Both the position numbers and the translations under genes were made by a program. 12,911 nucleotides of DNA from an uncultured Oscillospiraceae bacterium (GTDB taxonomy: Bacteria; Bacillota; Clostridia; Oscillospirales; Ruminococcaceae). The notes beneath the pieces were generated by a model. That model was given only the letters and a program-made list of their open reading frames with translations. It was not told where the DNA came from and searched no databases. The DNA is taken from positions 1-12,911 of the forward strand of contig CAKSIT010000029.1 of assembly GCA_934462925.1 (NCBI GenBank), written 5' to 3'. Numbering within the stretch: the first letter of the stretch is position 1; every line of letters starts with the position of its first letter. Positions 6,968 through 12,911 of the stretch are shown one piece after another.

Positions 6968-7729
6968 TCACATCGGGCAGAGCGTGTAGCCGTCCGCGCG
7001 CCACGCGTCAATAACGCGCCCGAGAATGGCGGTGTTGGTTGCGCTTACGGCGTGCAGCAGGTAGACCGCGCCGTTATGCGCGCGCGAGGTTAGCTTCTCG
7101 AACGCGGCGTCCTGCGCGGGCTGGTCGTTCACGTCCCAGTCGGGGTAGGCGAAGCTCCATAAAACCGTGGTGTAGCCCATGTCGGCGGCGCATTTGAGCA
7201 CCCGCTCGGAGAACTCGCCCATGGGCGGGCGCATGACGTACATCTCGTAGCCGAACTCGTCCCTTATATAATTGTGCAGCTGCGCAAGCTCGTTGTAAAG
7301 CTCGTCGGGCGAGCATTCGGGCAGGGACGGGTGCGAGAACGTGTGGTTGCCTACGGTGTGTCCCTCGTCTATCATGCGGCGGATAAGCTCGGGGTTGCGC
7401 TTTGCGTAGTCGTAAGTCACAAAGAACACCGCGCTCACGCCCTTTTCCTTAAGCGTGTCGAGTATCACGGGCGTGTAGCCGTTTTCGTAGCCCTCGTCAA
7501 AGGTAAGCTGCATGGCGGGGGCTTTTTCGCTGCCGATAAAAAGCGCGCCCATGCCGCCGTATTTGCGCTGCGCGTCAACAGCGCCAAGCGGGCGGTTGTT
7601 CGCGTCAAGGTCGTTGCCCATGCCGTAGCAGATTTTCGTGGAGTCGTATGCGGTAAGCGCCTCGTACTGCGAAGCGGAGGGCGCGGAAAGCGCCTGCACG
7701 ACCGCCATGGATATGGATATATATTTCAT
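6968..7729 (-). CDS. pdaA: PdaA-like delta-lactam-biosynthetic polysaccharide (de-N-)acetylase
   Basis: This is a carbohydrate esterase family 4 (NodB-fold) deacetylase of 253 aa. PdaA proteins deacetylate N-acetylmuramic acid in spore-cortex peptidoglycan so that the lactam ring can close, marking cortex for germination enzymes. Motifs in order: TFDEGYENGYTP (76-87) with D78 as presumed base, GNHTFSHP (127-134) with metal ligands H129 and H133, MRPPMGEFS (166-174), WSFAYPDWDV (191-200) and YLLHAVS (223-229) with H226. The GYENGYTP and PPMGEFSE wording is characteristic of PdaA rather than of xylan or chitin deacetylases. The N-terminus MKYISISMAVVQALSAPSAS could be a short, weak signal peptide. 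AAAGGA lies 8 bases before the ATG. The protein stops at GYTLCPM, roughly 10 residues shorter than Bacillus PdaA, beside the repeat array. Sigma-G control is expected in Bacillus, but I saw no convincing sigma-G promoter. Confidence 0.85.
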   Translation of the reverse strand: MKYISISMAVVQALSAPSASQYEALTAYDSTKICYGMGNDLDANNRPLGAVDAQRKYGGMGALFIGSEKAPAMQLTFDEGYENGYTPVILDTLKEKGVSAVFFVTYDYAKRNPELIRRMIDEGHTVGNHTFSHPSLPECSPDELYNELAQLHNYIRDEFGYEMYVMRPPMGEFSERVLKCAADMGYTTVLWSFAYPDWDVNDQPAQDAAFEKLTSRAHNGAVYLLHAVSATNTAILGRVIDAWRADGYTLCPM

Positions 7730-7777
7730 GTTTATCGTCCTTTCAGAGTTTATGCCTTGTATTTCGGCGTATCCTTA

Positions 7778-7955
7778 AAGGCAACACCGCGCAAAGACCA
7801 TCTATTGGATTTTGTACGTGTCTTGCTTGCATCTTTTTCGTTATACTACACAATTCGTCCTAGCAAGGCATACAGCCTTGCGTCGTCCTCATTGTACAAT
7901 CTAACGAAAAATCTGACTGCGCAATACACGCACAATCTTTGCGCAGTATTGCCTT
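7778..7955. mobile_element. 178-bp MITE-like element with 20-bp terminal inverted repeats
   Basis: The left end AAGGCAACACCGCGCAAAGA (7778-7797) and the reverse complement of the right end (7936-7955) agree at 18 of 20 positions. Inside, GCAAGGC/GCCTTGC forms a central hairpin with a 5-base loop. TCGTTA and TAACGA lie outside it, ATTGTACAAT is a perfect palindrome, and ACTGCGCAA/TTGCGCAGT is a 9-bp inverted repeat near the right end. The whole element therefore resembles one long imperfect hairpin. TTAA flanks or overlaps both ends (7775-7778, 7954-7957) and may be a target duplication. It encodes no transposase, so any mobility would depend on one supplied elsewhere. It occupies most of the divergent gap between pdaA and the two-component operon. 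Confidence 0.75.
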
Positions 7956-7960
7956 AATAT

Positions 7961-7982
7961 TTTTAAGCTTTTTGTAAGATTT
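7961..7982 (+). promoter_or_regulatory. 11-bp tandem direct repeat, candidate response-regulator site
   Basis: TTTTAAGCTTT (7961-7971) is followed directly by TTGTAAGATTT (7972-7982), with 9 of 11 positions identical. OmpR/PhoB-type regulators bind as head-to-tail dimers to direct repeats with one-helical-turn spacing. The site would lie about 42-63 bases upstream of the predicted start of the response-regulator transcript, a typical activator position. Autoregulation is an inference. Confidence 0.45.
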
Positions 7983-8011
7983 ATGTCATAGGAAAAATAA
8001 GAAATATGTGT

Positions 8012-8017
8012 TAAAAT
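8012..8017 (+). promoter_or_regulatory. Probable -10 element of the two-component operon
   Basis: TAAAAT would start transcription near 8024, about 20 bases before the ATG at 8044. There is no recognisable -35 hexamer at 16-18 bases, which fits a promoter that needs an activator bound at the direct repeat just upstream. AGGAGG at 8030-8035, 8 bases before the ATG, decides the start codon in favour of 8044 over an in-frame ATG at 8008. Confidence 0.45.
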
Positions 8018-8043
8018 CATATTGTCGGGAGGAGGGGAAGCCG

Positions 8044-8754
8044 ATGGATAATTCGCCTGTAAAGCGCGTGCTTGTTGTGGACGACGACCGCGAGATAGTA
8101 AGCGCCGTTGCAAAGCTGCTTGAGCTTGAGGGCTTTGAAACGCTGCGCGCATATAACGGTCTTGAAGCCGTGCAGCTTCTGGCTGAAAACGAGGTGCATC
8201 TGATAGTCCTTGACATCATGATGCCGCAGCTTGACGGCATATCCGCTACGATAAAGATACGAAACGAGCGGAATCTGCCCATCATACTGCTTTCAGCCAA
8301 AACGGAGGAGAGCGACAAGGTGCTGGGGCTTTCGGTGGGGGCGGACGATTACGTTACAAAGCCCTTTAACCCAAGCGAGCTTGTGGCGCGCGTTAAAAGC
8401 CAGCTGCGGCGGTACATGACCCTCGGGGACTACTCCTCGCGCGGGAGCGGCAGCGATATAACCACGGGCGGGCTTACGCTGCGGACTGACGAGCATATGC
8501 TTTATGTCGACGGCGAGCCTGTGAAGCTCACCGCGAAGGAATACAATATTTTAGAGCTTCTTATGAGAAACGCGGGAAAGGTGTTTTCCGCAGAGGAAAT
8601 TTACGAGAGAGTATGGAACGAAACGGCTTACTCGGTCGAGAATACGGTGATGGTACATATCCGGCGTATACGTGAAAAAATCGAAATCGACCCGAGCGAG
8701 CCGCGCTATCTGAAGGTGGTGTGGGGAATTGGATACAAAATCGAAAAGCATTAA
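8044..8754 (+). CDS. OmpR/PhoB-family DNA-binding response regulator
   Basis: This two-domain response regulator (236 aa) should be phosphorylated by the histidine kinase encoded next. The receiver domain has the acidic pocket DDD (13-15), the phosphoacceptor D57 in LIVLDIMMP, the switch residue S84 in ILLSAK and the invariant K106 in VTKPF. A short linker around residues 122-135 leads to the winged-helix DNA-binding domain, with KLTAKEYNILELLMRNAGKVFS and the recognition region SVENTVMVHIRRIREKIE. The C-terminus WGIGYKIEKH is typical of the family, as is the length. The wording is nearest to VanR-like regulators of Firmicutes, but nothing here indicates vancomycin resistance (no vanH/A/X genes). 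The gene overlaps the kinase gene by 26 bp and heads a four-gene operon. A tandem 11-bp repeat upstream suggests autoregulation. Confidence 0.95.
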   Translation: MDNSPVKRVLVVDDDREIVSAVAKLLELEGFETLRAYNGLEAVQLLAENEVHLIVLDIMMPQLDGISATIKIRNERNLPIILLSAKTEESDKVLGLSVGADDYVTKPFNPSELVARVKSQLRRYMTLGDYSSRGSGSDITTGGLTLRTDEHMLYVDGEPVKLTAKEYNILELLMRNAGKVFSAEEIYERVWNETAYSVENTVMVHIRRIREKIEIDPSEPRYLKVVWGIGYKIEKH

Positions 8755-10657
8755 ATCGTCCCGCGCGTATAAGGCGCTGCTTGCGGTACTGTTTATCGTC
8801 TGCTGGGGAACGCTCGGTATTGTTACGGGCTTCGCGGGGGCTTACGGGTATATGTGCCCGAACTTCGGCGGCATTGAGGCGCTGCTTATTGACAACGCGG
8901 CTGATTCAAACGGGGTGCGGCAGAACGCGTCCTACGCGGAACGGGTCGCAGCCGCCGTAAACGAGGGCGAGGACGAGGTAAGGCGCTATATTGCCGACGC
9001 GGAGTTCTACGCAAAGCTCACACTTAAAAACGGCGTGGTGATTGAAAACGGCGTTAATCATCTGCCCGACTTTGAAGAAACGTCGTTACACTATACGACA
9101 GAGGGCTTGGTAAGCGTTGTAACGGCGATGTCCACGGAACAGTACAACGCTTACTGCGAGGACTGGGCGCGCATGAAGCACAATATGCAGATAATCCTTG
9201 CGACGGACGTGCTGCTGCTTGCGGCGGGCATTGTGCTTATGGTAATGCTGTGCAGGTGCGCGGGCGTTCAGGCGGACGGCACGGTGCGGCTCGGCAAGCG
9301 CTACAAAATTCCGTATGAGATAAGCGGGCTTGCGGCTTTCGCAATGCTCTGGCTGTTCGTAATATGGTCGGTATGCGACGGGGAACTGAGCTATGTTGCT
9401 ATGCTCGGCGCGGGCGGCAGAAATCTGTGCATGATTATGTGCGGCATGGCAAGCCTTGGCTTCGGCGGGACGGTGCTGTACCTGCTCTCGTGCGGCGAGG
9501 TGCGCGGCAAGAACGGCGTGTTCATGCGCGGCAGCCTTGTATGGTGCGTGATTATGCTGATATGGCGGCTGCTTAAGTTTATCGGGCGGCAGTTTGCGCG
9601 CTTCGGGCGCGCTATGGCGGCGCTGGCGAGGGGCGAAACGTTCCCGAAAAAGTCGGTCGCGGCGCGGTTTGTTATAATGGACGCAATATTCGCGGCGGTC
9701 ACGGTCGTCTTGACGGCGCTTTTTATTGCGGTAGGGGGCAACGTGCTTGTTTTCGTGCTTGAACTGGTTGCAATAGGGCTGTTTATTTACCAGCGCTACA
9801 AAATGTTCTGCGACTGCGCGGTAATCGGCAAAAAGATAAAGGCGCTCGCCGAGGGCGACTACTCGTTCGACGGGAAGCTTACGGAGCATTCCGCGTTCGC
9901 GCAGGAAATGGAGCGGCTCAACGCCCTTAGCGAGGGCTACCGCAAGAGCGTTGAGGAGAGCGTTCACGCAGAGCGCATGAAGATAGAGCTTGTAACGAAC
10001 GTTTCCCACGACCTTAAGACCCCGCTCACGTCCATAATAAGCTATGTGGAGCTGCTTTCCAAGGAGGAGCTTACCCCTGCGGCGCAGGACTACGTAAAGG
10101 TGCTTAAGACAAAGAGCGAGCGGCTCAAGAACATAGTGTCCGACGTGTTTGAGCTTGCAAAGACCACAAGCGGCGAAATAAGCGTGGAGCATGAGCGGCT
10201 CGACCTTACAAAGCTTTCGTGGCAGACCATAGGCGAGATGGAGGACAGGATAGCCGCCGCGGGGCTTGACCTGCGCGCGAAGATATGCGACCCGCCCGTG
10301 ACTGTCGTAAGCGACGGCAAGCGGCTTTACCGCGTTATACAGAACCTGCTTGACAACGCGCTCAAATACTCGCTTAAGGGTACGCGCGTGTACTACGCCC
10401 TTGAAAGGGACAGCCTTACCGCGATAATCACGATAAAGAACATCTCCGCGTATGAAATGAACTTTACCGCGGACGAGATACTCGAGCGCTTTACGCGCGG
10501 CGACAAGTCCCGCACGACGGAGGGTTCGGGACTGGGGCTTTCGATAGCGCAGGGCTTTACGCTTGCGTGCGGCGGAACGTTCGCGCTGGACATTGACGGC
10601 GATATGTTCAAGGTAACGCTCACATTCCCGCTTGTGCAGGAGGCTGAAAATGGATAA
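8729..10657 (+). CDS. Multi-pass membrane sensor histidine kinase
   Basis: This kinase (642 aa) is the partner of the overlapping response regulator. The start is TTG at 8729, chosen because the first membrane segment begins near residue 15 and no later ATG or GTG keeps it; the ribosome site is a loose G-rich stretch. TM1 (about 16-41) is followed by an outside domain of about 110 residues (42-150), the probable sensor. Further hydrophobic segments lie near 152-176, 198-215, 228-254, 267-284, 313-335 and 338-355; exact topology is uncertain. A HAMP-like region (360-400) leads to the H-box NVSHDLKTPLTS (424-435), with H427 the phosphorylation site. The N-box is IQNLLDNALKYS (537-548). The G2 box is GSGLGLS (599-605). 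The usual DxGxG (G1) box is absent; NISAYEMNFTADEILERF stands there. The stimulus cannot be read from the sequence. Confidence 0.93.
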   Translation: MDTKSKSIKSSRAYKALLAVLFIVCWGTLGIVTGFAGAYGYMCPNFGGIEALLIDNAADSNGVRQNASYAERVAAAVNEGEDEVRRYIADAEFYAKLTLKNGVVIENGVNHLPDFEETSLHYTTEGLVSVVTAMSTEQYNAYCEDWARMKHNMQIILATDVLLLAAGIVLMVMLCRCAGVQADGTVRLGKRYKIPYEISGLAAFAMLWLFVIWSVCDGELSYVAMLGAGGRNLCMIMCGMASLGFGGTVLYLLSCGEVRGKNGVFMRGSLVWCVIMLIWRLLKFIGRQFARFGRAMAALARGETFPKKSVAARFVIMDAIFAAVTVVLTALFIAVGGNVLVFVLELVAIGLFIYQRYKMFCDCAVIGKKIKALAEGDYSFDGKLTEHSAFAQEMERLNALSEGYRKSVEESVHAERMKIELVTNVSHDLKTPLTSIISYVELLSKEELTPAAQDYVKVLKTKSERLKNIVSDVFELAKTTSGEISVEHERLDLTKLSWQTIGEMEDRIAAAGLDLRAKICDPPVTVVSDGKRLYRVIQNLLDNALKYSLKGTRVYYALERDSLTAIITIKNISAYEMNFTADEILERFTRGDKSRTTEGSGLGLSIAQGFTLACGGTFALDIDGDMFKVTLTFPLVQEAENG

Positions 10658-12260
10658 GCGCTTTTTCAGCAGGGGCGCGCCCGCCGTTTTCAGCGAGAAC
10701 GCCCTTGTAATAGTAGGCGCGGCGGTGTCGCTGTTCTTACAGGTGATATCCTTTTTCACAACGCTTGACGGCGCGAGGGCGTATTTTGAAGCGACGTTTG
10801 CCCTTGCGCCGCTTCTGTTTGCGCTTGCCGTGCAGACGGTGGTGTATTTTCTTGAAAACTCCATAGGCAGGCGCGTTACCGCCCCAAAGGCTATTGCGCT
10901 CGCGCTTGCGGTAATGTGCAGCAGCTACTTTTCTTTTGTGGGAATCTACAACAACATAAATTCCCCCGAAAGCTACCTTGAGCGCACCTACGACGGCTAT
11001 TGCCGCACGCTGAACGGAGCGCTTGAGGAAATCTCGGACGATACGCAGCGCAGCGCTGCGGCGCAGGTTGACGCTGCCATAAACGCCGTTGTGCGCGAGT
11101 ACGCCGCGCTTTCAAGCGAAAAGCAGGCGCTCACGGAGCTTTCCGCGCAGCTTGACGAAACGCAGGCGCAGACCTCTTACGGCATGAGCGCGCCGCGCCG
11201 CGCGGACTACGAGGAGTACGCGGACTATGCTAAGGCGTATTCCGCGTATATAGCGGCGCTTTCGCAGGGGACGGCGACGGAGGAGCAGGCGCAGCAGTCT
11301 GCGCTGCTTGCCGCCTACGGGCTTGCGGACGGCGCGGAGCTTGCGGCAAGGCTCGCGGAAATTTCCTCGAAGCTTACGCTTGCGGAGGGAACGCTTGGCG
11401 CGCAGGGAAGCGGCTTTACGGCCGCGGCGCAGCTTTTGCGCGAGCGGATAAAGAGCGGCGATACAGCGCCCGCGCAGGGGCTGTTCGCGCTGTACGGCAC
11501 GCTATGCGGCGGCGCGGGCGAAGTGCCTGCGGAGCTTTACGCGGCGCAGACCGAGCTTACGCTGCCCGCCTACGCCGAGATAGCGGGAGATTCGCCCGCA
11601 GCCGTTGTGCGCGAGCGGCTTACGGCGGCCGTTTCCCGCGCGTGCGCGGAGGCTTCGGCGGCGGGCGCTGAAATAAACGCCGCTGACTTTACATTCGAGA
11701 ACATATACACCCTGCCCATGTACGCAGTTATAAGCGGCGGCATGGGAGCGGACGCGGCTGTATCGCTTGCGCTTGCGTTGCTTGTAGACGGGCTGTCGCT
11801 CGTATTCGCGCTCATTTCCGCTCGCGACAGGAGCGTTATTTCGGCGGCTTCTACAAATACCGCCTTTGCAATGTGCAGCGACATTTTCGAGCGCGGCGTT
11901 GCAACGGCGCTAAGGCTCGGGGACGGCGGCAGCCTTTCGGGCAGCTGGGACGGCGAGCGGCTTGCGCAGCGGCTAGGGGAATTTGTGGCGCTTTTTGAAG
12001 CGTCGGACGGCGCGGGGCAAGGGTACTCGCTGACAGCGCCCAAAAGCGCGCTTTCGGAGTACGAGGCGCTCGTGGCGCTTTTGTGCCAGTTTTCGCTTGC
12101 AAAGCCGCTTACGGCAAAGGAAGCTGAGCTTCTTACGGACGGCGCGCGCACAGAGCCGTGCGTGCTGCTTAAAACAAAGTTCCTGCTGTGGGTAGGCGAA
12201 AAGTTCTGCGGGCGCGACAAGCTTGCGCAGCCCGAGGAAAGCGAGGTGGCGCGCGCATGA
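10650..12260 (+). CDS. Uncharacterised membrane protein with large Ala-rich helical domain
   Basis: I do not recognise this 536-aa protein. Three hydrophobic segments lie near the N-terminus (about 17-37, 48-68, 81-100). They are followed by roughly 265 residues (101-366) of Ala/Glu/Gln-rich, probably helical sequence with coiled-coil character around 117-175. A fourth membrane segment follows (367-390, ALLVDGLSLVFALIS). A C-terminal domain of about 145 residues (391-536) is probably cytoplasmic, placing the helical region outside the cell. This layout resembles DUF4407-type proteins, but I cannot confirm homology. No catalytic motif is visible. The ATG at 10650 is preceded by a perfect AGGAGG (10638-10643), and the gene overlaps the kinase gene by 8 bp. 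Its position implies a role in sensing, or as a target of, the two-component system. Composition matches the neighbouring genes. Confidence 0.75.
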   Translation: MDKRFFSRGAPAVFSENALVIVGAAVSLFLQVISFFTTLDGARAYFEATFALAPLLFALAVQTVVYFLENSIGRRVTAPKAIALALAVMCSSYFSFVGIYNNINSPESYLERTYDGYCRTLNGALEEISDDTQRSAAAQVDAAINAVVREYAALSSEKQALTELSAQLDETQAQTSYGMSAPRRADYEEYADYAKAYSAYIAALSQGTATEEQAQQSALLAAYGLADGAELAARLAEISSKLTLAEGTLGAQGSGFTAAAQLLRERIKSGDTAPAQGLFALYGTLCGGAGEVPAELYAAQTELTLPAYAEIAGDSPAAVVRERLTAAVSRACAEASAAGAEINAADFTFENIYTLPMYAVISGGMGADAAVSLALALLVDGLSLVFALISARDRSVISAASTNTAFAMCSDIFERGVATALRLGDGGSLSGSWDGERLAQRLGEFVALFEASDGAGQGYSLTAPKSALSEYEALVALLCQFSLAKPLTAKEAELLTDGARTEPCVLLKTKFLLWVGEKFCGRDKLAQPEESEVARA

Positions 12261-12796
12261 ACGCGGTGAGCATGATAATAGCGCTCGGGGCGCTTGCGGT
12301 GCTGGTCTGCGCGCTTGTCCGCAGCCTTGACGAAACGCGGCGCGGGCTGTTCTGTTGGACTGTGTCGTCGCTTGCGTTCGTGCTGGCGGCGGTGGTGTTT
12401 TTTTCGCAGGGCGAGGGCTTTACGGCGGACTTCCCGCAGCTTGCGGCGGGGCTTGGCGCTGCGGCGGCGTGCGCGGCGCTCGCTTTCGCGGCGGAGCTTG
12501 CAGCGCCCTCAAAGCGGCTGCGCAGGGGCGAACGTCCCGCTGTGGACGCGGCTGCGGGGGAGCGCTCGTTCAATTTTGTGGCGGTCATAATTTGCGCGGT
12601 AATGGCGCTTGCGGGGGCGGCTTCCGCGGTGTTTTCGCGCACGGCTGAGGTGCTTGTGTGCGTTGTGCCTGCGGCGGCGCTCAGCCTGCGGCAGCTGTCG
12701 TTTTTTCTCGGCACGGCGGGTACGGGCGCGCAGTCTGAGCGCGAGCGCGTGCAGGCGCTCAGAAAGCGGCTCGGCAGAAATGACAGGTCGCTATAA
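12257..12796 (+). CDS. Small uncharacterised membrane protein
   Basis: I do not recognise this 179-aa protein. About five hydrophobic segments can be seen (4-22, 32-50, 61-81, 107-126, 132-150). Basic stretches such as KRLRRGER (86-93) probably face the cytoplasm, and the C-terminus (158-179) is charged and Arg-rich. It contains no catalytic motif. Its ATG overlaps the TGA of the preceding gene (ATGA), with GAGGTGG 8 bases upstream, so translation is coupled. It is the last gene of the operon with the two-component system and may form a complex with the 536-aa membrane protein. The longer frame starting at 12188 lies inside the preceding gene and lacks a ribosome site, so it was not used. Confidence 0.72.
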   Translation: MNAVSMIIALGALAVLVCALVRSLDETRRGLFCWTVSSLAFVLAAVVFFSQGEGFTADFPQLAAGLGAAAACAALAFAAELAAPSKRLRRGERPAVDAAAGERSFNFVAVIICAVMALAGAASAVFSRTAEVLVCVVPAAALSLRQLSFFLGTAGTGAQSERERVQALRKRLGRNDRSL

Positions 12797-12800
12797 AAAA

Positions 12801-12828
12801 TGCGGGGGGAACTTTCATTCCCTCCGCA
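12801..12828 (-). terminator. Hairpin acting as a leftward intrinsic terminator
   Basis: TGCGGGGGGAA and TTCCCTCCGCA pair around a 6-base loop with one mismatch on the minus strand (a G-U wobble on the plus strand). On the minus strand it is followed by six T (complement of 12795-12800 region). It should stop transcription arriving from the right. On the plus strand no T tract follows, so it is a poor terminator for the operon even though it starts 4 bp after the last stop codon. Confidence 0.6.
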
Positions 12829-12834
12829 CGCAGA

Positions 12835-12870
12835 CTGTTGAAAAAGTCCATTTTGCCCGCGTATGCGGGC
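12835..12870 (+). repeat. Partial copy of the GTYGAAAAA palindromic repeat
   Basis: These 36 bases equal the reverse complement of 4550-4585 at 35 positions, including the hairpin GCCCGC-GTAT-GCGGGC (12855-12870). The remaining two thirds of the longer copy are missing; the sequence instead runs into a T tract and another inverted repeat. Confidence 0.8.
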
Positions 12871-12882
12871 TTTGAAATAACT

Positions 12883-12911
12883 TTTTTGCCTCGGGCTTCC
12901 CGAGGCAAAAA
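12883..12911. repeat. 13-bp perfect inverted repeat at the window edge
   Basis: TTTTTGCCTCGGG and CCCGAGGCAAAAA are separated by CTT. The T run precedes and the A run follows the GC stem on both strands, which is the reverse of an intrinsic terminator. It may be longer than seen, because the window ends inside the A run. Confidence 0.65.

Noticed and set aside
6695..7093. Repetitive proteins encoded through the tandem array (both strands)
   Set aside because: The 54-bp period keeps frames open by arithmetic alone. The frames overlap the ends of GH3 and pdaA and have no ribosome site.
7730..7777. Sigma-G promoter for pdaA
   Set aside because: The best pair found (GGATA and CATAAAC, 15 bases apart) violates both the consensus and the spacing.
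8044..10657. VanRS vancomycin-resistance regulatory pair
   Set aside because: The regulator is VanR-like in general wording, but the kinase is far longer with many membrane segments, and no vanH, vanA or vanX-type gene is present.
9086..10864. 592-aa open frame on the minus strand opposite the histidine kinase
   Set aside because: It is a shadow of the kinase gene with a composition unlike a real protein and no conserved motif.

Overview
The window looks like chromosome from a GC-rich, endospore-forming member of the Clostridia. An Oscillospirales/Ruminococcaceae-like lineage is my best guess, from GC-rich coding sequence, the spore sigma factors and the type of short intergenic repeats. No rRNA or other placing marker is present, so the genus is not resolved. 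I see no tRNA, rRNA, CRISPR array, transposase or phage gene.

Layout. (1) Positions 1-258 are non-coding, with the end of a short inverted-repeat element near the left edge and a likely promoter for the next gene. (2) sigG (+, 259-1029) faces the leftward pair spoIIGA-sigE (2637 to 1085). These encode forespore sigma-G, the pro-sigma-E protease and pro-sigma-E. In Bacillus subtilis the three genes are collinear, so sigG is inverted here. (3) prfC (-, 4387-2783) encodes release factor RF3, with a textbook sigma-A promoter and a strong intrinsic terminator. (4) A divergent 307-bp gap holds a 114-bp palindromic repeat and two promoters. It is followed by a cytoplasmic GH3 beta-glycosidase (+, 4695-6761). 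(5) Three tandem 54-58 bp repeats lie between the GH3 gene and the convergent pdaA-like spore-cortex deacetylase (-, 7729-6968). (6) A 314-bp divergent gap contains a 178-bp MITE-like element with 20-bp terminal inverted repeats and an 11-bp direct repeat. (7) A tightly overlapping rightward four-gene operon (8044-12796) follows: an OmpR-type response regulator, a multi-pass histidine kinase with a degenerate G1 box, and two membrane proteins I do not recognise. (8) The right edge holds a leftward terminator, another copy of the palindromic repeat and a 13-bp perfect inverted repeat.

How the genes fit together. sigG, sigE, spoIIGA and probably pdaA form a sporulation theme: SpoIIGA activates pro-sigma-E in the mother cell, sigma-G acts in the forespore, and PdaA makes the muramic-delta-lactam of the cortex. 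prfC (translation termination) and the GH3 enzyme (plant-glycan oligosaccharide use) are unrelated housekeeping or catabolic genes. The most likely undescribed system is the four-gene operon, in which a two-component system is translationally coupled to two uncharacterised membrane proteins. One of these has a roughly 265-residue, Ala-rich, probably external helical domain. The other notable signal is the number of short palindromic intergenic repeats: at least three families in 13 kb.
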